Shown: positions 7,306-9,583 of the stretch, piece after piece
How the letters are laid out: the number at the start of each line of letters is the position of its first letter
Numbering within the stretch: the first letter of the stretch is position 1
NCBI GenBank assembly: GCA_016201185.1
Contig: JACQDG010000036.1
Location: forward strand, 1 to 9,583
From: Acidobacteriota bacterium
Lineage (GTDB): Bacteria; Acidobacteriota; Terriglobia; Bryobacterales; JACQDG01
Direction: 5' to 3'
Length of the DNA: 9,583 nt
The notes under the pieces: model-generated
The model's database searches: none
The model's input: the letters and a program-made list of their open reading frames with translations, nothing else
What the model was told of the DNA's origin: nothing
Made by a program: the position numbers and the translations under genes

Positions 7306-8808
7306 CTAGGCGGGGAGCGCCCTGCTCAGATCGCCCCGGCGGATCAGTTCTGCGACGGCGGCAATATCCGCCGACAGACTCCGGTCGCCGCCCAGGGGAG
7401 CGACGGCCGCGCGGATGGCCCGGTACGCCCGCTGCGCTTTATGGCCGGTCTGCATCGGCAACAAAAATTCCAAACCCTGGGCAGCACAGATGGCCTCGAT
7501 CGCCAGCACTGCACGCGTCGTTTCGACTACCTGCTTGAGCTTCAGCGCAGCGTACATGCCCATGCTGACAAAGTCTTCCTTGTTGCCGCTGGTGGTAATG
7601 GACTGAACGGATGCCGGGTTGGCCAGCACGCGGGTTTCGGCCACCAGGGCGGCGGCGGTGACCTGGGCCATCATCAGGCCGGATTCGAGGCCTGGATTGG
7701 CAGCGAGAAAAGCAGGAAGCCCCTCGTTCAGCTCCGGATTGACCAGCCGGTCGACCCGCCGCTCGGAGATGCCCGCCAGCGACGCCAGAGCCATCGCCAT
7801 CCCGTCGAGCCAGATAGCCAGAGGCTGACCGTGAAAATTGCCGCCGGAAAGAATGGCGCCATCGAACACCAGCGGAGTGTCGGTGGCCGAGTTGAGCTCG
7901 ATGGAGAAGGCTTGGCGGGCCGGGGCCAGCACGTCGCGCACTGCCCCGTGGACTTGGGGGGCGCAGCGCAGGCTGTAAGCGTCCTGCACGCGGCGGCAGG
8001 CGAGGTGGGAAGCGCGGATTTCACTGCCCTCGAGCAGCGCGGTGAGGTTGCGCGCACTCGCGACCTGGCCGGGGTGCGGGCGGGAGGCATGGATGCGTTC
8101 GTCGAAGGCCGACGGCGTGCCGCGCAACGCGTCGAGGCTAAGGGCGCAGACCACATCGGCAGTGTCGGCCAGTGTCTCGGCCTCGAGCAGTTCGAGCGAG
8201 CCCAAAGCCAGCATTCCCTGTGTGCCGTTCAACAGCGAAATTCCCTCCTTGGCCTCGAGCTGGATCGGGGCGAGTTGCGCTCGCTCCAGCGCTTGGCGTC
8301 CGGACAGGCGCTGGCCGCCGAGGCGCACCTCGCCTTCGCCGATCAGGACCAGAGCCATGTGGGCCAGGGGGGCGAGGTCGCCGCTGGCGCCCACGCTGCC
8401 GCGCGAGGGGACCACCGGATGGACGCCGCGGTTAAGCATCTCGCACAGCATCTCGGCCACTTCGGGCCGGATGCCGGACAGGCCCTTGGCCAGCACGTTG
8501 GCCCGAATCAGCATCATGGCGCGGACTTCGGCGTCCTCGAGCGGCCGGCCGACGCCGACGGCGTGCGACCGGACCAGGTTCAATTGAAGCTGGCGGAGCT
8601 GGGCGTGGTCGATGCGAACGTCGGCGAGCTTTCCCACGCCCGTGTTCACGCCGTAAACAACTAGTTCGCCCTCCAGGAGCTTTTCGACCGCAGCACGCGA
8701 AGCCTCCATGCGGCGGCGGGCCTGGGGGGAGATTCCTGTTTTCTCAGAATTCAGGGCGACGGCGCGAACCTCTTCCACGGTGAGGGATTCGCCGTCAAGC
8801 AGGACCAT
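7306..8808 (-). CDS. hutH: Histidine ammonia-lyase
   Basis: HutH removes ammonia from L-histidine non-oxidatively to give trans-urocanate, the first step of histidine degradation, in the cytoplasm as a homotetramer. At 500 residues it matches the usual family length. The Ala-Ser-Gly triad that cyclises into the MIO electrophile is at 141-143 within GSVGASGDLAPLAH. Other active-site residues of the family are present: Tyr52 and Asn54 in YGVNTG, His82 in SHAVGVG (the histidine-type rather than Leu, tyrosine-type, selectivity position), Asn194 in LLNGTQ, Gln275/Tyr278/Arg281 in QDAYSLRC, Phe325 in GGNFHG, and Glu411 in GNKEDF. The ATG at 8808 is 11 bases after the korB stop and is preceded by AGGA overlapping that stop, so the two are probably cotranscribed. 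The next steps (hutU, hutI, hutG) are not in the window. A general aromatic-amino-acid lyase is a less likely alternative because of His82. Confidence 0.95.
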   Translation of the reverse strand: MVLLDGESLTVEEVRAVALNSEKTGISPQARRRMEASRAAVEKLLEGELVVYGVNTGVGKLADVRIDHAQLRQLQLNLVRSHAVGVGRPLEDAEVRAMMLIRANVLAKGLSGIRPEVAEMLCEMLNRGVHPVVPSRGSVGASGDLAPLAHMALVLIGEGEVRLGGQRLSGRQALERAQLAPIQLEAKEGISLLNGTQGMLALGSLELLEAETLADTADVVCALSLDALRGTPSAFDERIHASRPHPGQVASARNLTALLEGSEIRASHLACRRVQDAYSLRCAPQVHGAVRDVLAPARQAFSIELNSATDTPLVFDGAILSGGNFHGQPLAIWLDGMAMALASLAGISERRVDRLVNPELNEGLPAFLAANPGLESGLMMAQVTAAALVAETRVLANPASVQSITTSGNKEDFVSMGMYAALKLKQVVETTRAVLAIEAICAAQGLEFLLPMQTGHKAQRAYRAIRAAVAPLGGDRSLSADIAAVAELIRRGDLSRALPA

Positions 8809-8817
8809 GCGTTGGAT

Positions 8818-8821
8818 TCCT
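8818..8821 (-). promoter_or_regulatory. Ribosome binding site of hutH
   Basis: On the minus strand AGGA overlaps the TAG stop codon of korB and sits 9 bases before the hutH ATG. This is good Shine-Dalgarno spacing and supports the chosen start. Its overlap with the upstream stop suggests that translation of hutH is coupled to korB. Confidence 0.6.
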
Positions 8822-9583
8822 ACCGCAGCTCTTCCATGATCTCGTGCAGCACGGATTCCGGTGGGCGCAGCTTGCTTTCCGGGAGCAGGGCCAGGGGCGT
8901 GTCGGCCAGGTTGAGCAGCTCGATGAAGTCCGGCCTTCCGGTGTCCAGATACAGCAGCCCGGTGAGCACCTCATCCTTGCGGGACGCTTCGTCGAGCACG
9001 CGGAGCGCGTCCAGCTTGCTCGAGGGGTCGTAGTCGGCGGCCAGCTTCTTCAGGCGCAGGTGAGAGCCGTCGTGCAGGGTGACGTCGCGGGCCGTACCGG
9101 GCTCCATTTCCAGCTCGATTTCCTGGAAATAGGGGATGAAGTCGATATCGTGGAGCGGCTCCTCGTGGTCCTTCATGTAGCCGTAGCTCTTGGTGGAGCC
9201 CTCGTGGTCGTTGAAGGTGACGCAGGGCGAGATCACATCGAGCAGCACCGTGCCGCGATGGGAAATTGCCGCGCGGAGCAGGGCGCTGAGCTGCCTCTTG
9301 TCGCCGGAGAAGGACCGGGCCACGAAGGTGGCGCCGAGCTGGATGGCCAGGGCGCAGGTATCAACGGGAGGCAGATCGTTGACGACGCCGGTCTTAAGCC
9401 GCGATCCGATATCGGCGGTGGCGGAGAACTGGCCCTTGGTGAGGCCGTAGCAGCCGTTGTTCTCGATGATATAGATAATGGGCATGTTGCGGCGCATCAG
9501 GTGCACGAAGTGCCCGATGCCGATGGAGGCCGTATCGCCGTCGCCGCTGACGCCCAGGGCCAGCAGGTTCCGGTTGGCCAGCA
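8820..9583 (-). CDS. korB: 2-oxoacid (2-oxoglutarate):ferredoxin oxidoreductase, beta subunit, N-terminus beyond window
   Basis: The beta subunit binds thiamine diphosphate and, with an alpha subunit, decarboxylates a 2-oxoacid (probably 2-oxoglutarate) to the acyl-CoA while reducing ferredoxin. The visible 254 codons run in one frame from the right edge, so the true start lies outside. Counting from the edge, the TPP/Mg motif is GDGD (13-16) followed by ENNGCYGLTKGQ (40-51), the standard GDG-to-NN spacing. DVISPCVTFNDHEGSTKSYGY (about 115-135) is typical of KorB-type subunits, including its Cys120. A C-terminal tail of about 100 residues ending ILHEIMEEL-like (VLHEIMEELR) resembles the longer KorA/KorB class rather than short archaeal pyruvate enzymes. 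The alpha subunit gene would be expected just beyond the right edge. A pyruvate or other 2-oxoacid substrate cannot be excluded. Confidence 0.88.
   Translation of the reverse strand, partial: LANRNLLALGVSGDGDTASIGIGHFVHLMRRNMPIIYIIENNGCYGLTKGQFSATADIGSRLKTGVVNDLPPVDTCALAIQLGATFVARSFSGDKRQLSALLRAAISHRGTVLLDVISPCVTFNDHEGSTKSYGYMKDHEEPLHDIDFIPYFQEIELEMEPGTARDVTLHDGSHLRLKKLAADYDPSSKLDALRVLDEASRKDEVLTGLLYLDTGRPDFIELLNLADTPLALLPESKLRPPESVLHEIMEELR

Noticed and set aside
7225..8664. Plus-strand ORF of 479 codons opposite hutH
   Set aside because: It lies antisense to a clearly functional hutH with all active-site residues. Its translation is low-complexity Gln/Gly/His/Arg-rich and has no recognisable domain, as expected from the complementary frame of GC-rich codons.
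8820..9506. korB starting at the GTG at 9506
   Set aside because: The same frame continues to the right edge and encodes the GDGD thiamine-diphosphate motif upstream of that GTG, so the real start is outside the window.

Overview
The window is GC-rich, tightly packed chromosomal DNA, and every supported gene reads on the minus strand. Several long, closely related duplicated MacB/FtsX-type permeases with no ABC ATPase beside them are the hallmark of Acidobacteriota, in which this family was named ADOP (acidobacterial duplicated orphan permease). The organism is therefore most likely an acidobacterium. That assignment is inferred from the gene family, not from a marker gene.

In transcription order (right to left), the window opens inside korB at 8820-9583, the thiamine-diphosphate (beta) subunit of a 2-oxoacid:ferredoxin oxidoreductase. 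Eleven bases later comes a complete hutH (histidine ammonia-lyase, 7306-8808). A 133-base spacer with no convincing terminator or promoter follows. Next are ADOP permeases in series: an intact one of 803 residues (4761-7172), a giant ORF of 1544 residues starting 5 bases later (121-4755), and the first 39 codons of a further ADOP starting 1 base after that (1-119). The permeases look translationally coupled. They share the start pattern MLxDLxY and the end pattern DPMxALRYE.

The most unusual object is the 1544-residue ORF. It reads as two ADOP genes joined in frame. The first copy has lost its last membrane helix and its C-terminus, and the second has lost its first 15 or so residues. The first copy also lacks about 20 residues that form the second transmembrane helix in its neighbour. 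Both losses keep frame, and each removes one membrane crossing. The second loss would therefore restore the membrane orientation of the downstream copy. The ORF may be a recombination product on its way to being a pseudogene, a working fusion, or an assembly artefact, and the sequence alone cannot decide among these.

The korB-hutH pair has a plausible metabolic link. Histidine breakdown starting with HutH leads to glutamate and then 2-oxoglutarate, a substrate of Kor-type enzymes. No RNA genes, CRISPR arrays, insertion sequences or origins were seen.
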